From: Hydrogenophaga sp. SL48
GTDB lineage: Bacteria; Pseudomonadota; Gammaproteobacteria; Burkholderiales; Burkholderiaceae_C
Direction: 5' to 3'
Assembly (NCBI RefSeq): GCF_021729865.1
Contig: NZ_CP063400.1
Coordinates: forward strand, 2,480,001 to 2,544,000
Length of the DNA stretch: 64,000 bases
The notes below the pieces were generated by a model, which saw only the letters and a program-made list of their open reading frames with translations, made no database searches and had not been told where the DNA came from. Position 1 is the stretch's first letter, and each line of letters starts with the position of its first letter. Below are positions 27,371 through 39,693 of this stretch, piece after piece. The position numbers were made by a program, and so were the translations under genes.

Positions 27371-28168
27371 TCAAGCAAGGACCTCGGCCGGCAGCTGATC
27401 GACCGTCATCGCGCCCGTCATCACCGCCACCGTGTCGCTCATGCTGATCTTCTTCGGGTTGACCACCGCAGCGCGCTTGCCCAGGCGGGCGATGTGGATG
27501 CGGTCGGCGATCTCGAAGACGTGCGGCATGTTGTGCGAGATCAGGATCACGGGCAGGCCCTTGTCGCGCACGCGGCGGATCAGCTCCAGCACCATGTTGC
27601 CCTCCTTCACACCCAGCGCGGCGGTCGGCTCGTCCATGATCACCACGTGCTGAGCAAACGCTGCGGCACGGGCCACGGCCACACACTGGCGCTGCCCGCC
27701 CGAGAGCGTTTCCACCGCCTGCGTCATGGAGCGGATGCCAACCTTGAGGTCGTTCATGCGCGCGATGCTCTCTTCCAGCATCTTCTTCTTGTCGATCATC
27801 TGCAGCACGCTGCCCAGGAAGCCGGGGCGGCGGATTTCGCGGCCGAGGAACAGGTTCTCGGCGATCGTCATGGCCGGGGCCACGGCAAGGTCCTGGTACA
27901 CGGTTTCGATGCCGGCGCGGCGCGCGTCGATCGGGCTCTTGAACTGGATCTTCTGGCCGTCCAGGAAGATCTCGCCCTCGTCGGGGATGGTGGCGCCCGA
28001 GAGGCACTTGATCAGGCTGGACTTGCCGGCGCCGTTGTCGCCGATCACGGCCATGATTTCGCCGGCGCGCAGCTCGAAGTCGGCACCGTCGAGGGCGGTG
28101 ACCTGGCCGTAGCGTTTGGTCAGGCCCGTGGCCTTCATGACCAGAGGAGCGTTGGTATCGATGGTCAT
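27371..28168 (-). CDS. frcA: Sugar ABC transporter ATPase (FrcA-like)
   Basis: A 265-residue single-domain ATPase, unlike the double-domain RbsA/XylG proteins and as in fructose transporter FrcA. Walker A is GDNGAGKSSLIKCLSG, the signature TLSGGQRQCVAVARA and Walker B VVIMDEPTAALGV; ILISHNMPHVFEIADRIHI is the His switch. It starts one base after the permease stop, so both are coupled. It would energise CUT2-type sugar uptake together with the permease at 28170 and the receptor at 29378. Confidence 0.92.
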   Translation of the reverse strand: MTIDTNAPLVMKATGLTKRYGQVTALDGADFELRAGEIMAVIGDNGAGKSSLIKCLSGATIPDEGEIFLDGQKIQFKSPIDARRAGIETVYQDLAVAPAMTIAENLFLGREIRRPGFLGSVLQMIDKKKMLEESIARMNDLKVGIRSMTQAVETLSGGQRQCVAVARAAAFAQHVVIMDEPTAALGVKEGNMVLELIRRVRDKGLPVILISHNMPHVFEIADRIHIARLGKRAAVVNPKKISMSDTVAVMTGAMTVDQLPAEVLA

Positions 28169-28169
28169 T

Positions 28170-29129
28170 TCAACGCACTCCTTTGCGGGACATCTGGTCG
28201 GTCAAAACGGCGAGGATGACGAGCACACCGGTCACCAGGATCTGGTACACGGACGACACGCCCATGAGCGTCAGGCCGTTGCGGAACACGCCCACGATCA
28301 GGGCGCCCACCAGGGTGCCGAGGATGATGCCGCGGCCGCCGAACAGGCTGGTGCCGCCCAGCACCACGGCGGTGATGGCGTCGAGGTTTTCGGTCTGTCC
28401 GGCGTTCGGGTCACCAGCGCCGATACGGGCCACCGAGAGCAACGAGGCCAGGCCATAGAACACGCCGGCCAGCGCGTACACGCCCAGCAGCACTTTGTCG
28501 GTGGAGATGCCGGTGAGGCGTGTGGCTTCGGGGCTGTTGCCCACGGCGTAGATGTGGCGGCCCGGCGCGGTCTCGCGCAGGAACAGCCAGGTGATCAGGT
28601 AGAGCGCGAGCATCAGCACCACGCCGTAGAGGATGTTGGTCTGGCCGATGCGAAACGAGTTGCCGAGCCAGGTCATGCCTTCGGACACGTCGGTGATGGT
28701 CTGCGAGCCCGAGTACAGCTGGGTGATGGCGAACGCGATGTTCAGCGTGCCCAGCGTGACGATGAAGGGCGGCAGCTTGGCCTTGGTGACCAGCAGGCCG
28801 TTGACCACACCGAACAGCGTGGTGGCGGCGATGCCCAGCATGATGGCCACCGGCGCGGAGAGCCCGAAGTCGGCGCCCATCTTGGTCATGACGATGGAGC
28901 CCAGCGCCATGATCATGCCGCACGACAGATCGATGCCGGCGGTCAGGATGATCAGTGTCTGGCCGATGGCGATGGTGCCCACCACCATCACCTGCTGAAG
29001 AATCAGCGAGAAGTTCTGCAGCGACAGAAAGCGGTCGCTCTGCGATGCGAAGAACAGGCAGGCACCGAGCAGGGCAATGAAAGGCCCGAGGGTGCCCATG
29101 GGCGGAAGTTTGGCTTTGATGGCATTCAT
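28170..29129 (-). CDS. frcC: Sugar ABC transporter permease (FrcC-like)
   Basis: A 319-residue CUT2 permease with about nine or ten membrane helices. Typical segments are QTLIILTAGIDLSCG, NGLLVTKAKLPPFIVTLGT, RHIYAVGNSPEATRLTGI and AVVLGGTSLFGGRG. It forms the inner-membrane channel of the sugar transporter. It is separated from the receptor gene by 248 bases containing a repeat-family copy, and from the ATPase gene by one base. Confidence 0.92.
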   Translation of the reverse strand: MNAIKAKLPPMGTLGPFIALLGACLFFASQSDRFLSLQNFSLILQQVMVVGTIAIGQTLIILTAGIDLSCGMIMALGSIVMTKMGADFGLSAPVAIMLGIAATTLFGVVNGLLVTKAKLPPFIVTLGTLNIAFAITQLYSGSQTITDVSEGMTWLGNSFRIGQTNILYGVVLMLALYLITWLFLRETAPGRHIYAVGNSPEATRLTGISTDKVLLGVYALAGVFYGLASLLSVARIGAGDPNAGQTENLDAITAVVLGGTSLFGGRGIILGTLVGALIVGVFRNGLTLMGVSSVYQILVTGVLVILAVLTDQMSRKGVR

Positions 29130-29283
29130 GGCGGTGGCCCGTCCAATCAGATGAAAAGAGGTTGCAGCACAGGCGAAGCAACCGGCTACAAGCGGAGGCC
29201 CGTCTGACGCAGGCCTTCAGTCAAGCGAGTCAGGAGCGAAAAGCGCCAAGCGAAGCGAGGCGCTCCCGGTCCAGGGGCAGCAA

Positions 29284-29373
29284 GGGTCCGGCTCCGCCGG
29301 CCCAAGCTGCCGTCCCCCCTCCAAGCCGAAGGCGCCAGAGAGGGGGGAAGCCGCAAAGCGGCGCAGGGGGGAG
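29284..29373 (-). repeat. GC-rich palindromic repeat copy 4
   Basis: An extended copy with TCCGGCTCCGCCGG, CCCCCCTCC..GGAGGGGGG-type arms interrupted by AAGCCGAAGGCGCCAGAG, and GCCGCAAAGCGGCGC. It lies between the receptor gene frcB and the permease gene, where it could set the higher receptor-to-permease ratio common in ABC operons. Confidence 0.65.
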
Positions 29374-29377
29374 TCCC

Positions 29378-30382
29378 TTATTTATTACCCCAGCACAGGT
29401 CCGTGCCGGTCTTCACGTCCTTGCTGTCCACGCCCTTCACCGCCTTGGCAGCGATCAGGGTCACGCCGGTGTCGACATAGCCGCTGACCTTCTTGCCGGT
29501 CTTGGCGTATTCCACGCCAGCGGCCACACCCATGGAAGCCATCTTCAGCGGGTACTGCTGGCTGGTCGCGGTGATCACGCCGGCGCCCACGTCCTTGATG
29601 CCGGCGCAGCCGCCGTCCACCGACACGATGACCACGTCTTTTTCCTTGCCGGCGGCCTTCAGCGCCTTGTAGGCACCGGCGGCGGCGGGTTCGTTGATCG
29701 TGTAGACCAGGTTGATGCCGGGGTTCTTCTGCAGGCAGTTTTCCATGCCGGTCTGGCCCTTGGCCGCGTCACCGAAGCTGTCGGCCATGCAGGCCACGCC
29801 GGCCTTGGCGCCGCCCAGGTCGTTGCTCTTGGCATCCGGTGCGGTCAGGCCAAAACCCTTCAGGAAACCGTTGTGGCGCTGGGCGCCCACCGGGTGGCCG
29901 GGGAACAGGTCGAGCGTGGCGATGACCGGCTTCTTGCCGGCCATGGCGACCTTGGCGTACTCGCCGATCAGCACGCCGGCCTTGTAGTTGTCGGTGGCGA
30001 ACAGGGCGTCCACGGCGGTGGCCGGGTCGGTCGGGCTGTCGAGGGCGATGACCATCACGCCCTGGGCTTGCGCCTTCTTGATGGCGGGAATGATGGCCTT
30101 GGCGTCACTGGGGGTGATCAGGATGGTCTTCGCGCCGGCAGCGATCATGTTTTCCATCGCGGTCACCTGGCCGGCGTTGTCGCCGTCGGTCTTGCCGGCG
30201 GCGGCGATCAGCTTGGCACCCAGCTTCTTGGCTTCGGCGTCGGCGCCTTCCTTCATCTTGACGAAGAAGGGGTTGGACTCGGTCTTGGTGATCAGGCCGA
30301 TCACGGGCTGGGCCTGGGCGGCGGCGGCGCCCACGGCCAGGGTCAGGGCGGTGAACACGAAGGTGGAAGCGATTTTTTTCAC
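29378..30382 (-). CDS. frcB: Sugar ABC transporter substrate-binding protein (FrcB-like)
   Basis: A 334-residue periplasmic receptor with a Sec signal peptide (cleavage near AAAQA-QP). The mature part begins IGLITKTESNPFFVKMKEGA and includes ILITPSDAKAI, INEPAAAGAYKALKA and VSVDGGCAGI, closely resembling the Sinorhizobium fructose receptor FrcB as remembered. It leads the minus-strand transport operon and is divergent from the sugar kinase gene. A GGAG site precedes the ATG. Fructose is the likely ligand; related hexoses or ribose are not excluded. Confidence 0.9.
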   Translation of the reverse strand: MKKIASTFVFTALTLAVGAAAAQAQPVIGLITKTESNPFFVKMKEGADAEAKKLGAKLIAAAGKTDGDNAGQVTAMENMIAAGAKTILITPSDAKAIIPAIKKAQAQGVMVIALDSPTDPATAVDALFATDNYKAGVLIGEYAKVAMAGKKPVIATLDLFPGHPVGAQRHNGFLKGFGLTAPDAKSNDLGGAKAGVACMADSFGDAAKGQTGMENCLQKNPGINLVYTINEPAAAGAYKALKAAGKEKDVVIVSVDGGCAGIKDVGAGVITATSQQYPLKMASMGVAAGVEYAKTGKKVSGYVDTGVTLIAAKAVKGVDSKDVKTGTDLCWGNK

Positions 30383-30486
30383 AGGTGTCTCCTCAGGAGG
30401 ATGGATGAAGGACCGACGGATGGATGTTTCTCGTTGCTCTGCAGTCAGGGCCTTCGGGTTTTCACGAAGATGGCTGCGGAGTGGCT

Positions 30487-30502
30487 GAACTATAGTTCGA
30501 AC
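30487..30502. promoter_or_regulatory. Overlapping palindromes between frcB and the kinase gene
   Basis: GAACTATAGTTC (30487-30498) and GTTCGAAC (30495-30502) are perfect palindromes that overlap by four bases. They sit in the 148-base divergent promoter region and are candidate sites for the ROK regulator. The TATAGT core could also act as a -10 box on either strand. Confidence 0.45.
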
Positions 30503-30530
30503 ACCTTTAATAAATCAACTGGATTTAGTT

Positions 30531-31544
30531 ATGGTTTTCCCTAAGACCCACACCCCTGTTCAAGTCGCCACCGCCGGCGAGGCCCTGATCGACATGATCA
30601 CCGAGGCCGACGACCGCCTGCGCCCCTGCGCCGGCGGCGCCGTCTACAACCTCACCCGCGCGCTCGGGCTGCAGGGCGTGGGCACGCTCTACCTCAATCC
30701 GCTTTCCCGCGACCGCTTCGGCCGCCTGATGGCCGAGGCCATCGCCGAGGCCGGCGTGACCCTGGCGCGCCCAACCCCGGTGCACCAGCCCACCTCGCTG
30801 GCGCTGGTGAGCCTGGACGCCGAAGGCAAGGCCAGCTACAGCTTCTACCGCGAGGGCGTGGCCGACCGCGACGTCAACGCCGTCGACATGAGCGTGCAGT
30901 GCGCCGCGCAGCCGCAGCTCTCGGTGATCGCCACCGGCTGCCTGGCGCTGGTGGCCGAAGACAGCGACAAGTACCTGCCCTGGCTCAAGGCGCAACGCGC
31001 CGCCGGCAAGCTGGTGGTGGTGGACGCCAACCTGCGCCCGGCCATCGTGCCCGACATGGCGGCCTACCAGGCCAGCGTGATGGCCGCGCTCGGCGAGGCA
31101 CACATCGTCAAGGTGAGCGACGACGACCTCGCCACGCTGGGCTTCACAGACCCCGACCCGCTGGTCGCGGCCCGCGAGCTGATGGCGAAAACACCGGCCC
31201 GCTGGCTGGCCCTCACCCTGGGCGCCAAGGGCGCGGTGATCCTGAACCGCGACGGCAGCGGCTGGCACGGTGCCGAATCGGTGCCGGTCACCGTGGCCGA
31301 CACCGTGGGCGCGGGCGACAGCTTCCTGGCCGGCATGCTGGTCGCGCTGCTGCAGCGCCCGGCGATGCAGGCCGCGCGCAACGCCAGCGAGCTGTCGCTC
31401 GACGCCGCCGACGTGATGCACATCCTCGGCCACGCCATCGCCAGCGCCAGCCTGTGCGTGATGGAAACCGGCTGCGTGCCGCCCAGCCTGGCCCAGGCGC
31501 AGGCCCGCGTGGCCAGCGCCCGGCCGGTGTTCCGGGCGATCTGA
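30531..31544 (+). CDS. PfkB-family sugar kinase (probable fructokinase)
   Basis: A 337-residue ribokinase-like kinase. The N-terminus has AGEALIDMI and GGAVYNLTRALGLQG, and the C-terminus has the catalytic signature DTVGAGDSFLAGML with the base Asp. It would phosphorylate the imported sugar in the cytoplasm; fructose to fructose-6-phosphate fits the downstream pgi and zwf. It is divergent from frcB and precedes zwf by 112 bases. PfkB sequence alone does not fix the sugar. Confidence 0.87.
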   Translation: MVFPKTHTPVQVATAGEALIDMITEADDRLRPCAGGAVYNLTRALGLQGVGTLYLNPLSRDRFGRLMAEAIAEAGVTLARPTPVHQPTSLALVSLDAEGKASYSFYREGVADRDVNAVDMSVQCAAQPQLSVIATGCLALVAEDSDKYLPWLKAQRAAGKLVVVDANLRPAIVPDMAAYQASVMAALGEAHIVKVSDDDLATLGFTDPDPLVAARELMAKTPARWLALTLGAKGAVILNRDGSGWHGAESVPVTVADTVGAGDSFLAGMLVALLQRPAMQAARNASELSLDAADVMHILGHAIASASLCVMETGCVPPSLAQAQARVASARPVFRAI

Positions 31545-31604
31545 GAAGGGGTGCCGTGTCCTTGCACGGTGCTTGCATGAAGGCGATGTGAATTCGAAAC
31601 CCGC

Positions 31605-31621
31605 GTGTAACTTGATTACAC
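31605..31621 (+). promoter_or_regulatory. HexR-like operator upstream of zwf
   Basis: GTGTAACTTGATTACAC has perfect 6-base arms around five bases and fits the TGTAAT..ATTACA pattern reported for HexR sites in proteobacteria. It ends 35 bases before the zwf ATG, and a possible -10 TATCAT follows at 31622. HexR, an RpiR-family repressor sensing KDPG, controls zwf and edd genes elsewhere. No hexR gene is in this window. Confidence 0.6.
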
Positions 31622-31656
31622 TATCATCGCGAAAACAACGTAACTTTATTAGACCC

Positions 31657-33131
<1,475 letters not shown>

Positions 33132-33132
<1 letters not shown>

Positions 33133-33824
33133 TGCAGGTGACCGAACACCCCGGCGCCACACCCGCTGCCATCGCAGCGCACATCGCCAGCACCCTGCGC
33201 TCCGCCATCGCCGCGCGCGGCCAGGCGAGCCTGGCGGTCTCGGGCGGCAAGTCGCCCATCCCCATGTTCGATGCGCTGCGCGAGCAGGACCTGGACTGGT
33301 CCCAGGTGACCGTGGTGCTGGTGGACGAGCGCGTGGTCCCGCGTGACCACGCCGACAGCAACACCGCCCTGGTCGCCCGCCACCTGCTGCAGGGCAAAGC
33401 CGCCGCAGCCCGCTTCCTGCTGTTCTTCCGCGAACTCGCGCCGACGTTCAACGCCGAGGTGCTGGACGCGCTGGTGATCGACGCCAGCGAGCGCATCGCC
33501 GCCCTGCCCTGGCCGCTGGACGTCGCCGTGCTCGGCATGGGCGAAGACGCCCACACCGCCTCGCTGTTTCCTGGCGCGCCCGGCTATGCCCGCGCCATCG
33601 CCACCGATCAACGCCTGGCCTGGGTGGTGCCCGACACCGCGCCGCACGCCCGCCTGACGTTCACCCTCAGCGCCCTGCTCGCCGCTCGCGAGCTGGTGCT
33701 CTCCATCGCCGGCGGGAGCAAACTCGCCGTCTACCGCAAGGCCGCAGAAAAGGCCGACGAATCGCTCCCCATTTCCCTGGTCCTCAACCAATCCAGCACA
33801 CCCATCGGCGTCTGGATCGCCTGA
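33132..33824 (+). CDS. pgl: 6-phosphogluconolactonase
   Basis: A 230-residue lactonase of the DevB/Pgl family. LAVSGGKSPIPMFDALRE, VLVDERVVPRDHADSN and LGMGEDAHTASLFPG are the expected conserved blocks, with the catalytic His in the last. It hydrolyses 6-phosphogluconolactone from Zwf. It starts on the last base of the zwf stop, so translation is coupled, and edd follows after 12 bases. Confidence 0.94.
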
Positions 33825-33836
33825 ACGGAACACCAC

Positions 33837-35663
<1,827 letters not shown>

Positions 35664-35737
35664 CCCCCCGCGCCGCCTGCGGCGTCACCCCCCAGGGGGC
35701 ATCAGCAGCGGCCCGGCAAAGCCGGTTCCTCGCTGAT
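35664..35737 (+). repeat. GC-rich palindromic repeat copy 5
   Basis: CGCCGCCTGCGGCG, CCCCCCAGGGGG and GGCCCGGCAAAGCCGGTTCC, starting immediately after the edd stop and filling most of the edd-eda gap. Confidence 0.75.
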
Positions 35738-35779
35738 CCCGACAGGCTCCCCCGTTTTCCTTTTGCACGAAAGGCTGCC

Positions 35780-36415
35780 ATGACCACCACCTGCTTCTCC
35801 CGCCCCGCTTTCACCTCCCGCGTCGTGCCGGTCATCGTGCTCACCGACCCGGCCCACGCCGTGCCGCTGGCCCACGCCCTGCTCGAAGGCGGCATCGACG
35901 TGATGGAGATCACCCTGCGCTCCGACGCCGCACTCGCGTCCATCGAAGCCGTGGCCAAGGCCGTGCCGCAGATGCACCTGGGTGCCGGCACGGTGACCCG
36001 CTTGGCCGAGGTGCAGCGCGTGATCGACGCCGGCGCCACCTTCGCGCTCTCGCCCGGCGCCACCGACGCGCTGGTCGAAGCCGTGAAGGCCGCGAAGCTG
36101 CCCTTCATCCCCGGCGTGATGACACCCGGCGAAGTCATGCACCGCCGCGAACAGGGCTTCTCGCTCATGAAGCTGTTCCCCGCGCAGCAGGCCGGCAGCC
36201 TGGGCATGCTCAAGGCGCTGGGCGCTCCCATCCCGGACGTGTTGTTCTGCCCCACCGGCGGCGTGAGCCCCGAGAACCTGAAAGACTTTTTGAAGCTGCC
36301 CAACGTGGCCATGGCCGGTGGCAGCTGGCTCACGCCGGCGGATGCATTGAAGGCAGGCGACTGGGCGAAGATCACCCGCCTGGCCCGCGAAGCCACGGCG
36401 CTGGCGGCCAGCTGA
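35780..36415 (+). CDS. eda: 2-keto-3-deoxy-6-phosphogluconate aldolase
   Basis: A 211-residue class I aldolase that splits KDPG to pyruvate and glyceraldehyde-3-phosphate. The ATG at 35780 gives the family N-terminus. VMEITLRSDAAL holds the catalytic Glu, GAGTVTR the phosphate/pyruvate region, and SLMKLFPAQ the Schiff-base Lys. It is flanked on both sides by copies of the palindromic repeat. It completes the zwf-pgl-edd-eda route. Confidence 0.95.
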   Translation: MTTTCFSRPAFTSRVVPVIVLTDPAHAVPLAHALLEGGIDVMEITLRSDAALASIEAVAKAVPQMHLGAGTVTRLAEVQRVIDAGATFALSPGATDALVEAVKAAKLPFIPGVMTPGEVMHRREQGFSLMKLFPAQQAGSLGMLKALGAPIPDVLFCPTGGVSPENLKDFLKLPNVAMAGGSWLTPADALKAGDWAKITRLAREATALAAS

Positions 36416-36416
36416 T

Positions 36417-36495
36417 CCCCCCGCGCCGCTTCGGATCACCCCCCGGGGCGATGCCAGCGGCCCGGCGAAGCCGGATCCGAGGCATCCTGGCCTGG
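36417..36495 (+). repeat. GC-rich palindromic repeat copy 6
   Basis: A degenerate copy: the first hairpin is shortened (CGCCGCTTCGGATCA), then CCCCCCGGGGCG and GGCCCGGCGAAGCCGGATCC. It begins at the eda stop and precedes pgi. Confidence 0.7.
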
Positions 36496-36553
36496 CCCGC
36501 GACCGCACGGTTCTGGGCTCATGACACACTCTGAACCTCCGGAAGGACGTCAC

Positions 36554-38203
36554 ATGTCGAACACCCACGTTTCCCCCACCACCCTCCCCGCCTGGCAGCA
36601 ACTCGCCACCCTCGCCGCCTTGCCGCAACCGCACCTGCGCGAGCGCCTGGCCCAGCCGGGCCGCGATGCGATGCAGGCCACCGCCGACGGCACCGGCATC
36701 CGAGTCGACTTCACGCGCCAGGCCTTTGACGGAGCGATCTGGTCAACCCTGATGTCGCTGGCGAAAGAAGCCAGCGTCGAAGCCCAGCGCGACGCCATGT
36801 TCAACGGCCAGGTCATCAACACCAGCGAACAACGCGCGGTGCTGCACACGGCCCTGCGCGGCACACCCGGCGCCACCGGCGGCGATGCGCCCTGGGGCAA
36901 CGACATCCAGCAACTCGTGCAGGCCGAACTGAACCGCGTCTGCGCCTTCGCCGACCGCGTGCGCGCGGGTGAGGTCAAAGGCAGCACCGGCCTCGCCATC
37001 ACCGACGTGGTGAACATCGGCATCGGCGGCTCCGACCTCGGCCCGCGCATGGCGGCCGACGCGCTGGCCCCGCTGTGCAGCGACGGCCCCAACGGAAAGA
37101 TTGGCGGCGTGCGCGTGCACTTCGTCAGCAACCCCGACGCCTGGGCCCTGCACAGCACGCTGCGCGGCCTGAACCCGCTCTCCACGCTGATCATCGTGGC
37201 CAGCAAGACCTTCACCACGCAGGAAACCATGACCAACGCCGCCTCCGCGCGGCGCTGGCTGCAGGACGCCGGCATCGAAGGCGCTGCGCAGAGCCCGCAC
37301 CTGGTCGCCATCACCGCCGCGCCGCAGAAGTCCGGTGCCGCTGGCTATCCGGCAGAGCACACCTTCACCTTCTGGGACTGGGTCGGTGGCCGTTACTCCA
37401 TCTGGTCCGCGCTCGGCCTGCCGCTCGCGATCGCCGTTGGCTCGAAAGCCTTCCGCGAATTCCTCGCCGGCGGCCAGGCCATGGACGCGCACTTCCGCTC
37501 GGCCCCGCTGGACCAGAACCTGCCCGTGATCCTGGCCATGAGCGGCGTGTGGAACCGCAACTTCCTGCACTGCCCGACCCAACTGCTCTCGACCTACCCC
37601 AGCCGCCTGGTTCGCTTCGCACCCTTCGTGCAGCAGATGGACATGGAAAGCAATGGCAAGCGCATCCGCAAGGACGGCCAGCCTTGCGACACACACACCG
37701 GCCCCATCGTCTGGGGCGGCCTCGGCATCGACGGCCAGCACGCCTACTTCCAGCTGCTGCACCAGGGCACGCACCGCGTGCCGGTGGAATTTGTCGGGGT
37801 CGAAACCGAAGACACGCCCCTGCCGCTGGCTGCCGAACACCACCGCGTGGTCAACCTCAACCTGCGCGCGCAGGCCCAAGCCCTGGCCGTTGGCCGCGAC
37901 GAAGCGGCCACCCTGCAGGCCCTCATGGCCGAAGGCCTGAGCGCCGAGCAGGCCGAGGTGTTCGTGAGCCAGCGCAGCTTCAAGGGCGACGTGCCCAGCA
38001 GCACCGTCTGGCTCGACGCGCTCACCCCGCACCGCCTGGGCGCGCTGATCGCGCTGTACGAACACAAGGTGTTTGTGCAAGCCGCCATCTGGGGCATCAA
38101 CGCCTACGATCAGTGGGGCGTGGAGCTGGGCAAAACCATGGCGAAGCAAATGGAAACCCCCCGCGGTGCTTCGCACCTCCCCCCTGCCGGGGGCAACGCC
38201 TGA
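36554..38203 (+). CDS. pgi: Glucose-6-phosphate isomerase
   Basis: A 549-residue isomerase from the ATG at 36554, preceded by GGAAGGA; a further in-frame ATG at 36521 is less likely. [14 protein letters not shown], the signature [23 protein letters not shown] and the C-terminal [17 protein letters not shown] are all present, with the catalytic Lys and Glu regions intact. It links fructose-6-phosphate to Zwf. The last 17 residues ([17 protein letters not shown]) are encoded by a copy of the palindromic repeat, so the original stop codon has been lost. Confidence 0.95.
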   Translation: MSNTHVSPTTLPAWQQLATLAALPQPHLRERLAQPGRDAMQATADGTGIRVDFTRQAFDGAIWSTLMSLAKEASVEAQRDAMFNGQVINTSEQRAVLHTALRGTPGATGGDAPWGNDIQQLVQAELNRVCAFADRVRAGEVKGSTGLAITDVVNIGIGGSDLGPRMAADALAPLCSDGPNGKIGGVRVHFVSNPDAWALHSTLRGLNPLSTLIIVASKTFTTQETMTNAASARRWLQDAGIEGAAQSPHLVAITAAPQKSGAAGYPAEHTFTFWDWVGGRYSIWSALGLPLAIAVGSKAFREFLAGGQAMDAHFRSAPLDQNLPVILAMSGVWNRNFLHCPTQLLSTYPSRLVRFAPFVQQMDMESNGKRIRKDGQPCDTHTGPIVWGGLGIDGQHAYFQLLHQGTHRVPVEFVGVETEDTPLPLAAEHHRVVNLNLRAQAQALAVGRDEAATLQALMAEGLSAEQAEVFVSQRSFKGDVPSSTVWLDALTPHRLGALIALYEHKVFVQAAIWGINAYDQWGVELGKTMAKQMETPRGASHLPPAGGNA

Positions 38204-38242
38204 GGCCCGGCAAAGCCGGTTCCTCGGCGTTCCTGGCCCAAA
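38157..38242 (+). repeat. GC-rich palindromic repeat copy 7 (reaching into pgi)
   Basis: CGCGGTGCTTCGCACC, CCCCCCTGCCGGGGG and GGCCCGGCAAAGCCGGTTCC. The first part is translated as the pgi C-terminus and the stop TGA at 38201 lies inside the repeat. Confidence 0.75.
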
Positions 38243-38258
38243 TGCACCTTCTCCGACC

Positions 38259-38627
38259 ATGCGCATCGCCCTCATCGCCCACGACAAGAAGAAAGACGCC
38301 ATCGTGGCCCTGGCCAGCGAGTTCGCGGCCCTGCTGCGGCAACACACGCTCATGGCCACCGGCACCACCGGCGGGCGCCTTCAATCTGATGCGGGCTTGA
38401 CGGTGGAGCGCCTGCTCAGCGGCCCGTTCGGCGGTGACCTGCAGATCGGCGCACGCCTCTCCGTGGGCGAGGTGGACATCGTGATCTTCCTGCGCGACCC
38501 CATGACCGCCCAGCCGCACGAACCCGACATCAGCGCGCTGCTGCGGGCGTGCGATGTGCACAACGTGCCGTGCGCGACGAACCTGGCGACGGCGCGGCTG
38601 CTGCTGGACGACTTGGCGCGGCGCTGA
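38259..38627 (+). CDS. mgsA: Methylglyoxal synthase
   Basis: A 122-residue enzyme turning dihydroxyacetone phosphate into methylglyoxal, a bypass used when sugar phosphates pile up. The family blocks are [33 protein letters not shown] with the catalytic Asp, VIFLRDPM and [11 protein letters not shown]. It is shorter than E. coli MgsA (152) at both ends but the core is complete. It is the last gene of the sugar series, 55 bases after pgi, separated by the repeat. Confidence 0.93.
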   Translation: MRIALIAHDKKKDAIVALASEFAALLRQHTLMATGTTGGRLQSDAGLTVERLLSGPFGGDLQIGARLSVGEVDIVIFLRDPMTAQPHEPDISALLRACDVHNVPCATNLATARLLLDDLARR

Positions 38628-38754
38628 AGGCGCCGTGGCTTGATTGGAGCGCCCGCTCCGTCAAGTTCCTCAACGAACAGCGTGAGGTCTTCTGCTTCGC
38701 GGCCAGGTGAACGGCGGTTTCCCGAAGAAACAGTGTGTTGTCTTTGCGCGCCGA

Positions 38755-39567
38755 TCAGGGATGCCACGTCGCCGAAGCGCCGGGTGGCAGCTGGGACGTG
38801 GGCCGGCGCGCGCCCGCGATGGCGTATGACAACTCGTTGGCCGCCGTCATCACGGTCTGCGCCAGCTCCAGCAGACGCGCCTCCGGCAGGCGCGCCGTCG
38901 GCCCCGAAATGCACACCGAACCCAGCAGCCGCCAGTGCAGCCCGAACACCGGCGCCGACACGCTGGACACCTCGGCCTCGCGCTCGCCCATGGACAGGTG
39001 AAAACCGCGCCGCCGGATCGACTCGTAGGGCTCGCCCGGTTCGCCGGAAAACGCCAGGATCACCCGGCCCGGCGCGCCCAGCTCCAGCGGCAGGCCGATG
39101 CCCACGCGCACGTGGTGGCGGATGGTCTGCGGTCCGTCCACCCGCGCCAGGCACTGGCGCTGCTGGCCTTCGCGCACGTAGAACGAGGCGCTTTCGCCGG
39201 TCTGCACGGTGAGCGCGCGCAGCACCGGCTCCACCACCTCGTGCACGTCGAACACCGCCTGGTAACACGCGCCCAGCCAGCCCGCGGCTCGGCCCAGCCG
39301 CCAGCTGCCGTCCTCCTTCTGCACCAGGTAGTTGTCGGCCGCGAGCGTGCGGGCCAGGCGCAGCGTGGTGGTCTTGTGCATGCCGGTGCGCCGGCTCATC
39401 TCGGCCAGGGTGAGCTGCGGGTCGTCCATGCCGAAGCTCTCCAGCACGCGCAGCGCCCGCGTCACGGCGGTCACGCTGCCGGTGCTGGCTTCGCTCTCCG
39501 CCCCTTCGCTCTCCGCCGCTTCGGGGGCCGCCGATGGGGATGTGGCGGGCTTTCCAGGTGGTTTCAT
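38755..39567 (-). CDS. IclR-family transcriptional regulator
   Basis: A 270-residue regulator from the ATG at 39567. An acidic alanine-rich leader (about 30 residues) precedes the winged helix (AVTRALRVLESFG, LAEMSRRTGMHKTTTLRL), followed by the IclR effector domain (CLARVDG, LELGAPGRVILAF, GSVCISGP). It is divergent from the Bug receptor, RraA-like aldolase and hydroxyacid dehydrogenase series and probably controls it. A 17-base palindrome lies 12 bases before its start, suggesting autoregulation. Confidence 0.9.
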   Translation of the reverse strand: MKPPGKPATSPSAAPEAAESEGAESEASTGSVTAVTRALRVLESFGMDDPQLTLAEMSRRTGMHKTTTLRLARTLAADNYLVQKEDGSWRLGRAAGWLGACYQAVFDVHEVVEPVLRALTVQTGESASFYVREGQQRQCLARVDGPQTIRHHVRVGIGLPLELGAPGRVILAFSGEPGEPYESIRRRGFHLSMGEREAEVSSVSAPVFGLHWRLLGSVCISGPTARLPEARLLELAQTVMTAANELSYAIAGARRPTSQLPPGASATWHP

Positions 39568-39579
39568 GCATCGGCCTTC

Positions 39580-39596
39580 GTTTCGACTGTCGAAAC
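39580..39596. promoter_or_regulatory. Palindrome, candidate IclR operator
   Basis: GTTTCGACTGTCGAAAC is a perfect 8-1-8 palindrome between the IclR gene and the divergent Bug receptor gene. Its odd-length layout with a single central base is the same as that of the palindrome beside the other IclR gene at 3362. Confidence 0.6.
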
Positions 39597-39693
39597 TGCA
39601 TTGTATTGAATGAAACACGCTCGTACAGTCCGCCCCAGCCGCAAACACACAGCGCAGCGGCCTTCTGACCAGCGCTGACACATGGAGACAAAC

